Assembly (NCBI GenBank): GCA_027186245.1
Contig: CP114481.1
Coordinates: 57,978,569 to 58,042,568, forward strand
DNA: 64,000 bases
Source of the DNA: Coriaria nepalensis
Taxonomy: Eukaryota > Streptophyta > Magnoliopsida > Cucurbitales > Coriariaceae
Direction of reading: 5' to 3'
Below, in pieces: positions 1 through 9,951 of this stretch (the first letter of the stretch is position 1; the number at the start of each line of letters is the position of its first letter). A program made the position numbers and the translations under genes. The notes below the pieces were generated by a model. The model searched no databases. It was not told the origin of the DNA and saw only the letters and a list, made by a program, of their open reading frames with translations.

Positions 1-2301
1 TTCATATATTTATATGAAATCATGACGTTCTGTTCGGGATTTATTTGTACTTACAGTTGTACTCGGTCCATGCGATTGTCTGAGCTTGAAGGTCATAGAC
101 AATGAGCTTGTTTTGAAGTACCAAATCTGTTTATTACATGACACAGCCATCAAACTAAATGCAAATATTTGCCCCCATAAGACACAATTTATAAGAAAGA
201 CAAAACTGTACCTCCTAAAAGAGTCGTGTCTTTGCTGCCTCCTTTTAAGCCACTATTCTGCCAGCCAACACACCATTTATCATCCTGTAATTCATGTATG
301 TAATATAAGGTCGAGGTCAGCATTACATTGTAATTCCATGGACAATCTTAGTATATATATATATATATATATCTATATATATATAGATTGATATATATAG
401 ATATATACATATATATATGAGGAACTAACTCCTTTTAATTGAATCTGGAACAGATACTCGTGAGGATAAACGGCCATAGTTATGTCCCCATCAAAATGGA
501 GTTTAACAGCCGGAAAACCTTCATCAATGCTGCAGATGAATAGAGTAGAGAAACAGAAACACAAATAGTTAAGGGGAAAAAAGAAGAAGAAAGAACCGAT
601 TCAGAAACTTACTCTTTGTCATACTCGAAACAAATGAAAATCTCTTGAACAGTATGCATTTTCAAGTCAGGATGATTTTCCATAATCTGATAATAAGAAA
701 ATCAAGCACTGAATAAGAGAATTTATAAGCCTGGGTTAATTGATCTATAAATAAGGAACCGAAGAAATCAAACTGACTATGTACCTCAGTCATCAGTGGC
801 TGATAAATCATTTCGGGGAGATAAGCCAATGTCGTGCCGCTATCGATTATGGCTCCGCTCCGAGGTTTAAGGTTCAATGAATCACTCTCAACTTCTATAT
901 CAGTGTCACCAACCTCAACCGTCTTCATAACCATGTTATAGTGTGCCCTAAAATATTTTAAACAAGGATTGAAAAAAGAGGAAAAAATATATATGAATCA
1001 ATTGTGATTATATATAGCAATAGGCAACAGGAACATGAAAATCAAAGACATTGCATGATTAGATTATTTATCAGTCACGCACCGTTCTGGTATTCTTGGA
1101 GTTCCGTTCAATTTCGGCTCCAAAACCTCCCCAATTGTAAAGATTCCACCGTCTTTTTCACCATCCAAACAATGTGCAAATGACTTCTTCACTTTCCCAG
1201 CAGCAGCTAGCTGTGATATCATCTATGAATTTGATTGCCCAAAACCAAGAATCCCATCAAGTGCCTCACTTCTACCATTTCCCTCTTCTTGTTTAGCTCC
1301 ACATCTGCTCCACAGAGAGGGAAAAAAAAATGAAGAGACCAATTTGTTTTAACCAAAAAACATCATGCGATGCAGGTTAAATTCAATAAGAAAACACATG
1401 AAAACTGACCCGAATACTACGGTCCCGTTTGTAGAAGAAGTTTGATTTCCAGACACCTGAACAAGAGTAACAAGATCCTTAACAAAATATCCAGATATGG
1501 AGCTACCATCTCCATATATGACTTTATAGTTACAAGGCAAGTCAGAAGAACAATCTTTGGCACGACCATCATGCATTGTGTCGGCACCAAAGGGTTCATC
1601 GCAGGAAATCTTGTGAGATGTGGTTGAGTTCTTTGGATCGAATAGGGTCAGGTCAAACTGTAATTAAAATAGGATATAGTGATTATTAAATAAACCTTTC
1701 TTTATCTTAAGAAGAATACAAATCAACTTACGCCATCGCCGAGTCCGGTTTTCTTTGGGCACCTGTGGCATTCGATACAGTTGACCCATAAGATGTCACT
1801 TCCTGTATCTACTTGTACATGATAGCTCTTTGATGGAGAACCGAGCCCGATTTTAGTATAATACAACCTAATTAAAACAAATGACAGAAGAAGGACAAGT
1901 TAATTGAGGAATAATAACGAGTTTTATCAAAAGGGAAAAGAAATAAATGGATAAAGCAAGTAAAATAATAACTATATACGCATGGTATTCAATCAATCAG
2001 AAAATCCAAAATTATGTGAAATCCAAACAACCCAGAATCTATATATGCATGGTAATCACGAATCAAAAGAAAAAAAAAAAGGGAAGAAGAAGATGAACCC
2101 TGTATCAGTAGGCTGCAAATTGCCAGCCAAAGGGAGATCGATGTTAGCGAGAAGCCTGCCATGGCGGCTAACATCATGTTCTTTCATGGCAGTGAGCGAT
2201 CGTTCCTGGCCCTTGAACTTATGGTGCACCTCAAACACCAGATTGCAATACGCATTTGAACAAAATGATGCCAAAATCAGAAGAACAAATAACAGCCCCA
2301 T
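1..2301 (-). CDS. A1-family aspartic protease (aspartic proteinase-like), partial, with one in-frame stop
   Basis: This is a pepsin-type aspartic protease of the plant secreted or GPI-anchored class; its 3' end lies beyond the left edge of the window. The exons I read on the minus strand are 2301-2099, 1867-1732, 1657-1410, 1304-1083, 947-785, 686-613, 529-430, 284-212 and 126-55. All junctions keep frame. The start at 2301 gives a signal peptide (MGLLFVLLILASF...). The first catalytic motif, VDTGSD, is in exon 2 and the second, IIDSGTT, in exon 5. Other family blocks are YGDGSS, GILGFGQ, FAHCLDG, VYPHEYLFQI, WCVGWQ and WTEYN. Exon 4 carries an in-frame TAG at 1225-1223, where relatives have Ser (GQSNS-stop-MISQL); the frame is open on both sides. 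The exon 7 donor (GTTAGT) is weaker than the others. The gene is either a nonsense allele, a very young pseudogene or the site of a base error. The family call is firm; functionality is uncertain. Confidence 0.85.
350..420. repeat. (TA)n microsatellite
   Basis: TA-dinucleotide tract, interrupted, inside an intron of the aspartic protease gene. Confidence 0.85.
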
Positions 2302-3061
2302 TTGCTTTAAGCCCCCGTTAACACTTTTTTGTTCAACTCTGCGAACCAAAAGTGGTCAGGTGATAGAAATTTTCCATTAATTGTTTCCCTTTGACCACTC
2401 TCTCTCTTTCTCTCCCCACCTTTGAAAGATTGCGAAGAAAAGGAGGGAAAGAAGGCACTGAAAACAGAGAGAATCAGAAAAGAGCTAAAAATATATATTA
2501 GTCAATTATTATAGGAAGAAAGACAGAGATAAATGCTGTCTTTTTTTCCCAAGTGGAGTACGACTCAGCGTCATCACCGTACTCAGTTTCCATGCAAATA
2601 AACATAGGAAGAAGAACAAACGATCTGTTTTCTTAATGGGATTCCAATAAGATGAAACGGATTCCAATCAGATCGGCTCGTAGTAATGGGAAAAGTTCAA
2701 TTCATAAGTAAACTCATAACTCAATGGGAGAGGAGAAAACTTGACCAAAGGGAGAAGATCAATTTAGTTCATTAAAACGTGATCTAGTTGATTGAGTAGG
2801 GGATCATTAGTCAACATCAATTTGATTGGAATATTAGTTTATATGATGATGATGATGATGATATATTATTATTATATCGTGATTTTAAGAATTTTTATCT
2901 TTTTTTTCTGACCAATAATCACATTTATGTGGACGGTATAGGTTTGCTTAAAACTCTCTCTTTGAGTCTCTGCTTCTTTCTCGGCCATTTCTCTCTTCCT
3001 TCCCATACAGCACAGTAAACAGAGAGACCTCCTCCCCATTCCTCCTTTCTCTCTCTCCTCA
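2302..3061. other. Intergenic, divergent promoters of aspartic protease and thioredoxin f
   Basis: The stretch separates two divergently transcribed genes, so it should hold both promoters. It contains a (GAT)n/(ATT)n microsatellite at about 2843-2877 and pyrimidine-rich DNA at about 2945-3060, just before the thioredoxin start and typical of a plant 5' UTR. No gene is visible. Confidence 0.6.
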
Positions 3062-3818
3062 ATGGCTCTCCATCTCATCTTCTCTCCACCGTCGATCACA
3101 ACCCCTTCTTCCTCACCCAGAACTGGAGGGAAGCTTCCGATCACCGCTCTCTCCGATCCAATTCCAAGAAGCTTCTTCTTCCCCAACTCGAAGAACGCGA
3201 GTGTTGGCAGCAGTAGCAATAGCAGGAGTGGTATTAATACATCCTGCTTGGTCAGGTCCAGCTTGGACACGACGGGAGCAATGGTGGGCCAGATGATGGA
3301 GGTTGACAAGGACACATTCTGGCCCATAGTAAACGCTGCCGGAGATAAGACCGTTGTCCTCGACATGTACACTCAATGGTAATAACAATAATCATCTCTA
3401 CTTCCCCATCTTTCTGCACTTGCTATGATTCTGTTTTTTTTTTCTTTCTCTTTTTTAGGAATAATTAGAATTGATATGGAATTTGTTCCTTCTCGTCTGC
3501 ATAGGTGCGGGCCTTGCAAGGTGATGGCTCCAAAATTCCAGGAGTTGTCTGAGAAATATCTTGATGTTGTGTTTTTGAAGCTTGATTGTAACAAGGATAA
3601 CAAGGTTTACTAATTGCTATGTACTATATTGTTCATGAACTCTCTATCTCTGTCTCTGACTCCAATGATGCATGTTTTTTCAGCCATTGGCAAAGGAGCT
3701 GGGGATAAGGGTGGTGCCGACTTTCAAGATTCTAAAGGACAATAAGGTTGTTAAAGAAGTGACTGGTGCCAAGTATGATGATTTAGTTGGTGCTATTGAG
3801 GCTGTTAGATCCAGCTGA
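3062..3818 (+). CDS. TRXF: Thioredoxin F-type, chloroplastic
   Basis: This plastid thioredoxin f is reduced by ferredoxin-thioredoxin reductase and in turn reduces disulfides of Calvin-cycle enzymes in the stroma. Three exons, 3062-3378, 3505-3604 and 3684-3818, give 183 residues. Residues 1 to about 70 are Ser/Thr-rich and low in acidic residues, as expected of a chloroplast transit peptide. The thioredoxin fold follows (VDKDTFWPIVNAAGDKTVVLDMYTQ). The redox centre WCGPC (residues 106-110) is interrupted by intron 1, which falls inside the Trp codon. VVPTF, with the cis-proline, and the F-type KVVKEVTGAK strand are present. The F-type call rests on the DMYTQWCGPC context and the VDKDTFWP start of the domain. 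The gene converges on BCCP. Confidence 0.95.
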
Positions 3819-4335
3819 TGACACATCAGAACTCTCTCTTTCTCTGTTATTTTCTGTACCATTTTGTGTTCATGAACAAACTTGAGTCTGAAAGGCAGAA
3901 GAAATGTAACACTACCAAGCTTATGGGGTTATATTATTTGTAAATAGTACCTATCATATTTGTTTTAAGGAGTACATTTTATTTTCTAACTATGTCCTAG
4001 TCCTAGTGTGCACTAATTTATCTCATTTCCATATACTGCACTCAGAACCAAAGCCAATCAATCTCATGACATAAAATAGTTTAATAATCAAACGCATTAG
4101 GATAATTGAATGATCACTGCTTTAGAGTGAAGTTTCCTGGAAAAACGAAGATAAAAAATTTAAGACAGTGTGCTAGTAAGGAAAAAAAAAATGTATTCAT
4201 TTCTCTACCTACAGGCTCATTTTCAAATAAATATTTCTACTGCGATGACATACCGCCACACCTCACATTCACCGAGAAATGCAGCTGCTTTTCTCCTATC
4301 TTTGATCTATGTGTCTTTGAGGCCGATTTTGAGCA
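3819..4335. other. Intergenic between convergent 3' ends
   Basis: The stretch lies between the stops of thioredoxin f and BCCP and should hold both 3' UTRs and polyadenylation regions. I see no coding sequence or repeat of note. Confidence 0.6.
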
Positions 4336-6505
4336 TTAAGGTTGAATGATAAACAGTGGCTGGGAAGAGGAAAAGCGAGAGAGAGTAAGTAATAGCAGAA
4401 GCTGGAAACTGTGTAGTAATCTAAGATTACGGCGAAAATCATATTAGAGGTGCCAAAGAATACTTACTGTGTCAACACTGACAGGCTTGCCATCTTCTGC
4501 GATGATCTCCACAATGGTCCCTGATTGATCGGCCTGATAAAACATAGAATTCAATTTAGCAAAAATAAGTCATTATGCATTTTCAACTGGAAGTATTAAT
4601 ATATACAACCATGAGTGCAAAATATAAGATAACCTTGGAGGCAAACAATAACAAAGGATCGTAATGTTTACATGTTCAGAATGCAAAATCTCAGTTTCCC
4701 TTGCAATCTAACTGATATACAATTCAGCCCAGACTACATATAAATATCCTAATTTCAGTTTCAAACTATTTTCCAAATCAACAACACATGCTCAAATTGC
4801 TTTACTTGCATTATTAAGATAGGCATTATTAATCTCAACTTAAACTTGAGATTAGATCTTCAATTAACGACATACCACGTTAATATACCAGTTACGAGTA
4901 AATATGTTGGTTTGACGGCAAAGGTGCAGATTATGTAATATACAGTTTAGATGCAGAACTAAGATAATACTTACTTCTATTTCATTCATCAATTTCATTG
5001 CCTCAATGATGCATACAACCTGTCCCTTCTGTACTTTATCTCCAACCTACAGAAAAAAAAAAAAAAAAAACTATTTAATCGAAACGAACAAGCAACAAAA
5101 GGAACAGGAAAAAATAAAAAAAAAAGTAGCCAAAAATAGCCCCATCAGGAAATAATGTACCATTATCTTCTATTATTCCTAATAAAAAGAAGAGTCACCT
5201 TCACAAATGGTGGTTCACCAGGTGCTGGAGTTCTATAGAATGTCCCTGCCATGGGGCACATAAAAGGTGGAATCAATGACTTGGTGGCTGACTTGGCAGC
5301 AGGAGGAGAAGCTGATGGGCTAGGGGATTGACTAGAAGTAGGGACAGGTGGTGGTGGGACTGGTGGAGCTGCTACTGGATATGGCGAATACATTATAGTG
5401 GGTTGACTGGGAGGAGTTGGTGATGCTACGGCATCCTGTTTTCGGATAATAACTTCACAGTCAAGCTTTTTCAGCTGCAATTCTGTGATATCTCTTGAAT
5501 CAACAAGCCTGTCACGCAGAAAATAAATAAATAAATAAATATTAAATATTAAAATATTTATTAAAAAAAAAAAACTGACTACCCTATTCTATCTAATTGA
5601 TTTTCAAAGGAACAAAAGAATTTTAATTATCTTACTTGACCAGGCTTGAAACTTGATGAATGAACTCAGAGATTTCTTCCTCTGTTGCCAACGCTGGAAT
5701 AGGAATATCTGCTGGTTTGGTTGAAGGAGGTTTTTCAGAGCTCGAAGACGGAGCAGTGGGAACCTTGGGGGCAAGAGATGAGACAAAAATCATATCAAGG
5801 AAAGAACGGATATGTAAAGACAGATCCTCTAAGGAAAACCATTGAAATGATGCTACCTCATTTCGCTGTGCTTGCACCACGCATGGACGATTCCGACTAA
5901 GCTTCAGACCCTACAGCACAACACCCATAGTAAACAGAAGCACGATTGATGATGAAAAGAAATTCCTTTTTTATAAGTGACTGCTGTATGATCAACAATA
6001 TAGTTGTATGAAAATCGGTTTGCCTCAACAAAAAGGGGAGTAATGAGTAATCCTATCACCTAAAGGTGCTTTTTTCTAGCATTACGCCATTACCTAGCTA
6101 AACACCTGTTTCAATTCACATGTCAATTATTCTGCTTCATGAATACCATATTGATTTGTAGATGCATTGTCGCGAATCATAACCGTATGCAGGTTTTTCC
6201 AAAAACATCAGCTTTCATTCTCAGTCTTGACTAGAGCTGAGCTGCGCTTGGTTGTTTAGCATGATTTCATTTTCAGTTTGTACAATTTATCAAATTAAGT
6301 TGCGCTTAGTTTCCCAGAAAATGGGAAATGTTCAGAGAGAGAGTAGTTGTAGTACCTTGATGAAAATCCGGAGCTTGCGCTTGGGAGAGGGACGGAAAGA
6401 AACCAGAGAATGAGACGGAATGGGTCGAGTATGAGTAGTGCCAAGGAAAGTGGATGCGGCAGTGGCCTTGGTCACAGATGAGGCTGAAGACAGGGACAAA
6501 GCCAT
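4336..6505 (-). CDS. BCCP: Biotin carboxyl carrier protein of plastid acetyl-CoA carboxylase
   Basis: BCCP carries the biotin that moves carboxyl groups between biotin carboxylase and carboxyltransferase in heteromeric plastid acetyl-CoA carboxylase, the first committed step of fatty acid synthesis. Seven exons (6505-6356, 5910-5857, 5763-5636, 5508-5199, 5046-4975, 4533-4468, 4359-4336) join in frame to 267 residues. The N-terminal 60 or so residues are Ser/Thr/Arg-rich, a plastid transit peptide. A Pro/Ala/Ser-rich linker lies in exon 4. The biotinyl domain begins at PMAGTFYRTPAPGEPPF and holds the EAMKLMNEIE motif, whose Lys (about residue 232) is biotinylated. The protein ends in PLFIIQP, the usual family C-terminus. 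The last exon is only 24 bp and was placed by frame, acceptor and this conserved tail. A CT-rich tract lies upstream of the start. Confidence 0.94.
5521..5575. repeat. AT-rich (AAAT)n-like tract
   Basis: Short tetranucleotide-like repeat followed by poly-A, in a BCCP intron. Confidence 0.6.
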
Positions 6506-6650
6506 TGTTCACGAACGGAGAAATTAGGAAGGTAAGCAGCTGCAGAGAGATATTTGGAACTGAATAATTCCAGGCGGAAGGAGAGAGACCGAGAGAGAAA
6601 GAGAGCTTGGGTGAATCCGGCCGAGAGTTGTTTTGTTAGGAGGAAAGAGA

Positions 6651-6652
<2 letters not shown>

Positions 6653-6682
<30 letters not shown>
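6653..6682. repeat. (GA)n / (CT)n microsatellite in BCCP leader or promoter
   Basis: Pure GA run on the plus strand, read as CT on the BCCP strand about 150-180 bp upstream of its start codon. CT-rich tracts near the start of transcription are common in plant promoters and 5' UTRs. A regulatory role is inference. Confidence 0.8.
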
Positions 6683-6684
<2 letters not shown>

Positions 6685-6689
6685 CGATA

Positions 6690-7828
6690 AAACCAATGAG
6701 AGGGAAAGAGAGAGTGAACGCAAAAAGATTCACTTACCGTTCTCACTTCTGCTTCGACCGTTGCCACGTACTCTTTGCGCCAACTTCAGTCCTCACACTT
6801 CCAGTTTGATGAGTGGAAGCTGGACTAAATTTAGGTGCATTCTAAACTCAATTCAGTTTAAGTTTGAGTTTGAGTTAAACTGACGTTTAGTGCAAGTAAA
6901 TTGAACTTTTGAAAAATTGTACGTTCCGGTAAATTAGACTTAAAACTAACATTTCAAAGTTCAAACTACAAACTCCCTTATATATATATATATCTAACAT
7001 TTGGTTTCATCCCACTGGCACTGATTCTAAACTGCAGTTTGCACCATCGTTTTATGCCTCATCTGTTGCCGCCCGTTGGGTTTTTCAAAAATGAACATGT
7101 ACTTCATCCTCCTTTCTGAGCCATTTTGCAGTACAATAACCAAAACCCACAAACAATATCTTTACGATGATGTTTCTCGGGAAAGGAATGCTCCGAACAA
7201 CGTACCATCTATCATCTTACTGGATCAAATCTCGAACAGAATCTCCCTCATCTTTGCACCATTTCATTCAAAAGATTCTGCACGTCAAGGACAAAATTGC
7301 CTCCCCAAAAGCTGAGAAGCACGTAACCTTTTTATTTTTACTTCTCATATATGAGAAGCACCAACAACAGAACACAATCAAACCTTGGCAGTTCTTATTT
7401 GCTTATCCACTCAAGAACTTTACTTAAGATTATCAAAAAGGTACAAAATCTTATTGATATGACAAAAAATTTTCTTTTTGACATTTAACATGCAGTGAAA
7501 CCATGAGATATGAAAACAGTGAAAAAATTAGGTTATATACCTAGTCACGAAAAGCTGATCATTAACTGGACATAGGGAAAGAGTTCTCACTTTTCTCTTG
7601 TGTTGACTTGAGATGTGGTTGCTTGTATGGCATCGGATTAACAAGGTTGAACTGCTACTACGTACTAATGGAATCAACTCTTTGTGTTCTTTCTGCTCTG
7701 AGGTACAAGCACAAACATTTGTGAGACTATATACAAAACTGTGAACAAATGGACTTCCAGAGTTCTACTCTTCAACCTCTGCAAAAAAAAAAAATCTCAC
7801 CTAACTTCCTTTTAGTCCCCATCTCTAG
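6690..7828. other. Intergenic, nothing recognised
   Basis: AT-rich DNA between the BCCP promoter and the VIPP1 pseudogene. Open frames here lack codon structure or family similarity that I can recognise. No first exon for the VIPP1 copy was found here. Confidence 0.5.
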
Positions 7829-9629
7829 TCATTTGCAAATGCGATTATAAGCTCGTTTGAAGACCCGGAGAAGATCATAGACCTACCGGTTCTTGAAATG
7901 AATTGAGGATTTGACAAAGATGCGTCAAGCCACACCACAAGTATGTATCTTCCTTTTATCAAAATTACCTTGGTTACTTTCGGAAAATCTCATTTGAGTA
8001 GAGAGATAAAGAGAAGTTCAGCAAGGGTTGGAGTGAAGATCTAATTTATGTGTTAGTATTTGGTTTGAAGGTTTTGGCATCTCAAAATCAATTGGAAAAC
8101 AAGTACAAAGCTGCAGATTGGTACAGAAGAGCATGGCTTGCATTTGGGAAGGGAGAAGAGGAACTTGCTCAGGAAGCACTTAAGCGAAGAAAATCCTTTT
8201 CTGTAAGTACTAATAATTCGAGAAAATTGGATACAGTGTTTTTAGAGTTAATTTCCTTGGAACACATGGATGATATTGAAGATTTTTTTGCCCCCGCCTT
8301 TGTAAGATTGAGCTTGTTTTTCTTACGTGATTACATGAGATCTTGAAACTCACCACTGAGCACAATATAAGATGTATGAGAACAAATGAGATTTGGTCTT
8401 CTTCTTGCTTCTCTTTTGTTTATTAGAAAGGGAAGTGATGTGAAAGACGATTATAAGACTTTTATTTTCTGGTATGTCTTTTTCATGTTTCTATTTTGCT
8501 CCATAGGACAATGCAAGTACTTTGAAAGCTCTACTTGATCAACAAAAGACGGTGGTAGATAGCCTCGTTTCCAATACACGGGTGAGTAGGCGACTATTAG
8601 TATTTTACTAAATGATACTAACCGAAGTTACATTTTGATTTGCTAGTTTTCTCTTTGACATATTATTTAATATGCTCTAGATTCAAGCAGGACTGATCAA
8701 GTAAATTTCATTTCCACAGCTTTTGGAGAGTAAGATTGATGAGGCATGATCAAAGAAAGATACCCTTAAGAACGGGCTCAATCTGCAAGGTTTTATTTTA
8801 AGCCTTTCTCATTTGTTAACCTTTTCTACTTTATACAGGAATGCTTGCTCTGTTGTTATACTAAAAAGAACTACTTGACCCGTATATTCAAGGACTGCTA
8901 CCAAAGTGAGTGAACTGTTAGGAAATGTCGATACAAGCAGCGCTCTTGATGCTTTTAACAAGATGGAGGAAAAAGGTTCTGCTCTTTGATTGCTTGTTTT
9001 AATTATGCCATAATTTCTTTATTATGCATGAGGAATCTACTTGCTTGCATATAGTTATCTCAATTTTTGCTTGACCTTTCATAACCATAGTTTCTCCTTT
9101 CTGATAAAAATATTTGCAAATTTTACGGTTCTTTTATTCTTACAGTGCTGGCAATGGAATCTCAAGCCGATGCTTTTAATCAGTCGACCACTGATGATCT
9201 TGAGGGAAAGCTAAAAACTTTCTCAACTGCTTTTCTTATTTTAAGCGGGAGAGCAATTGTCTGTTGTTCATACTTACTGTCGAATGAGTGGTTACCACTT
9301 GTCTAGGACCGACAAAGTTTTGCATTGGCTTGATAATGCTTTTACCCTGTACATTTTGCTTTGCTAGAGAGTTCTTCAGTTGATGATGATCCTGAAAAAC
9401 TGAGGAAAGAGGAAACTGGAAACTCAAAAGGTAATAATCAATCCCCCCCCATTTTTCTGTTTCTCACTAGGAGCTCAAATTTGTCTTGTGAAATAATTCA
9501 ATTAATAAACAGAGAGGAGAGCTTCCACCTGGGAGAACTGTTGTAGCCTTAGACAAACCATTTCCATTCCGAGAATTGGAAATCGAGAACGAGCTCAATG
9601 AGCTAAGGAGAAGATCAAATGACTATTAG
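7829..9629 (+). pseudogene. VIPP1: VIPP1/IM30 (PspA family) pseudogene, intron-containing
   Basis: The ordered protein blocks match the plastid membrane-remodelling protein VIPP1: ANAIISSFEDPEKI (7835), DLTKMRQAT, VLASQ (8071), [105 protein letters not shown] and the C-terminal ELEIENELNELRRRSNDY followed by TAG at 9627-9629. Damage includes an extra T after EMN (about 7912), loss of about five residues between KYKAA and DWYRRA, CGA to TGA where relatives have Arg after IDEA, a missing base soon after that in the KKDTLK(A)RAQSA block, and loss of consensus donor and acceptor around the intron after DDLEG. The transit-peptide and first-helix exon is absent. Introns persist, so it arose by DNA duplication and not by retrocopying. 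Confidence 0.9.
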
Positions 9630-9951
9630 AAAGTTATACATTAATATATAATCTTCTTCCATGTGGTTGCTTTTTCACTTCCTCGATCACCCATTTTTCA
9701 GAACCGCACTGGAAAATGGAAATCCATATGTAGAAGACGAGGCCTGAATGTAGGATTTTTTTTTTTTTTTCACTACAAATAGAATCAAGCAAGTGATTTT
9801 GTTGCTGAATTTTGTACATTTTTGTATTAAAATATATGCTGCCATCGCGCATGCTCGAGTAATCTGATTCACAGTTTGCTATTAAATAGTTTCATATAGA
9901 GACAAAGAGAAGAAGAGTCATGCTCTCCTTTAAGCCAAATGCCTAACTAGC

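Noticed and set aside
6472..6883. Ser/Leu-rich and Arg/Glu-rich open frames upstream of BCCP
   Set aside because: They come from the GA/CT repeat in the BCCP leader and have no family similarity.
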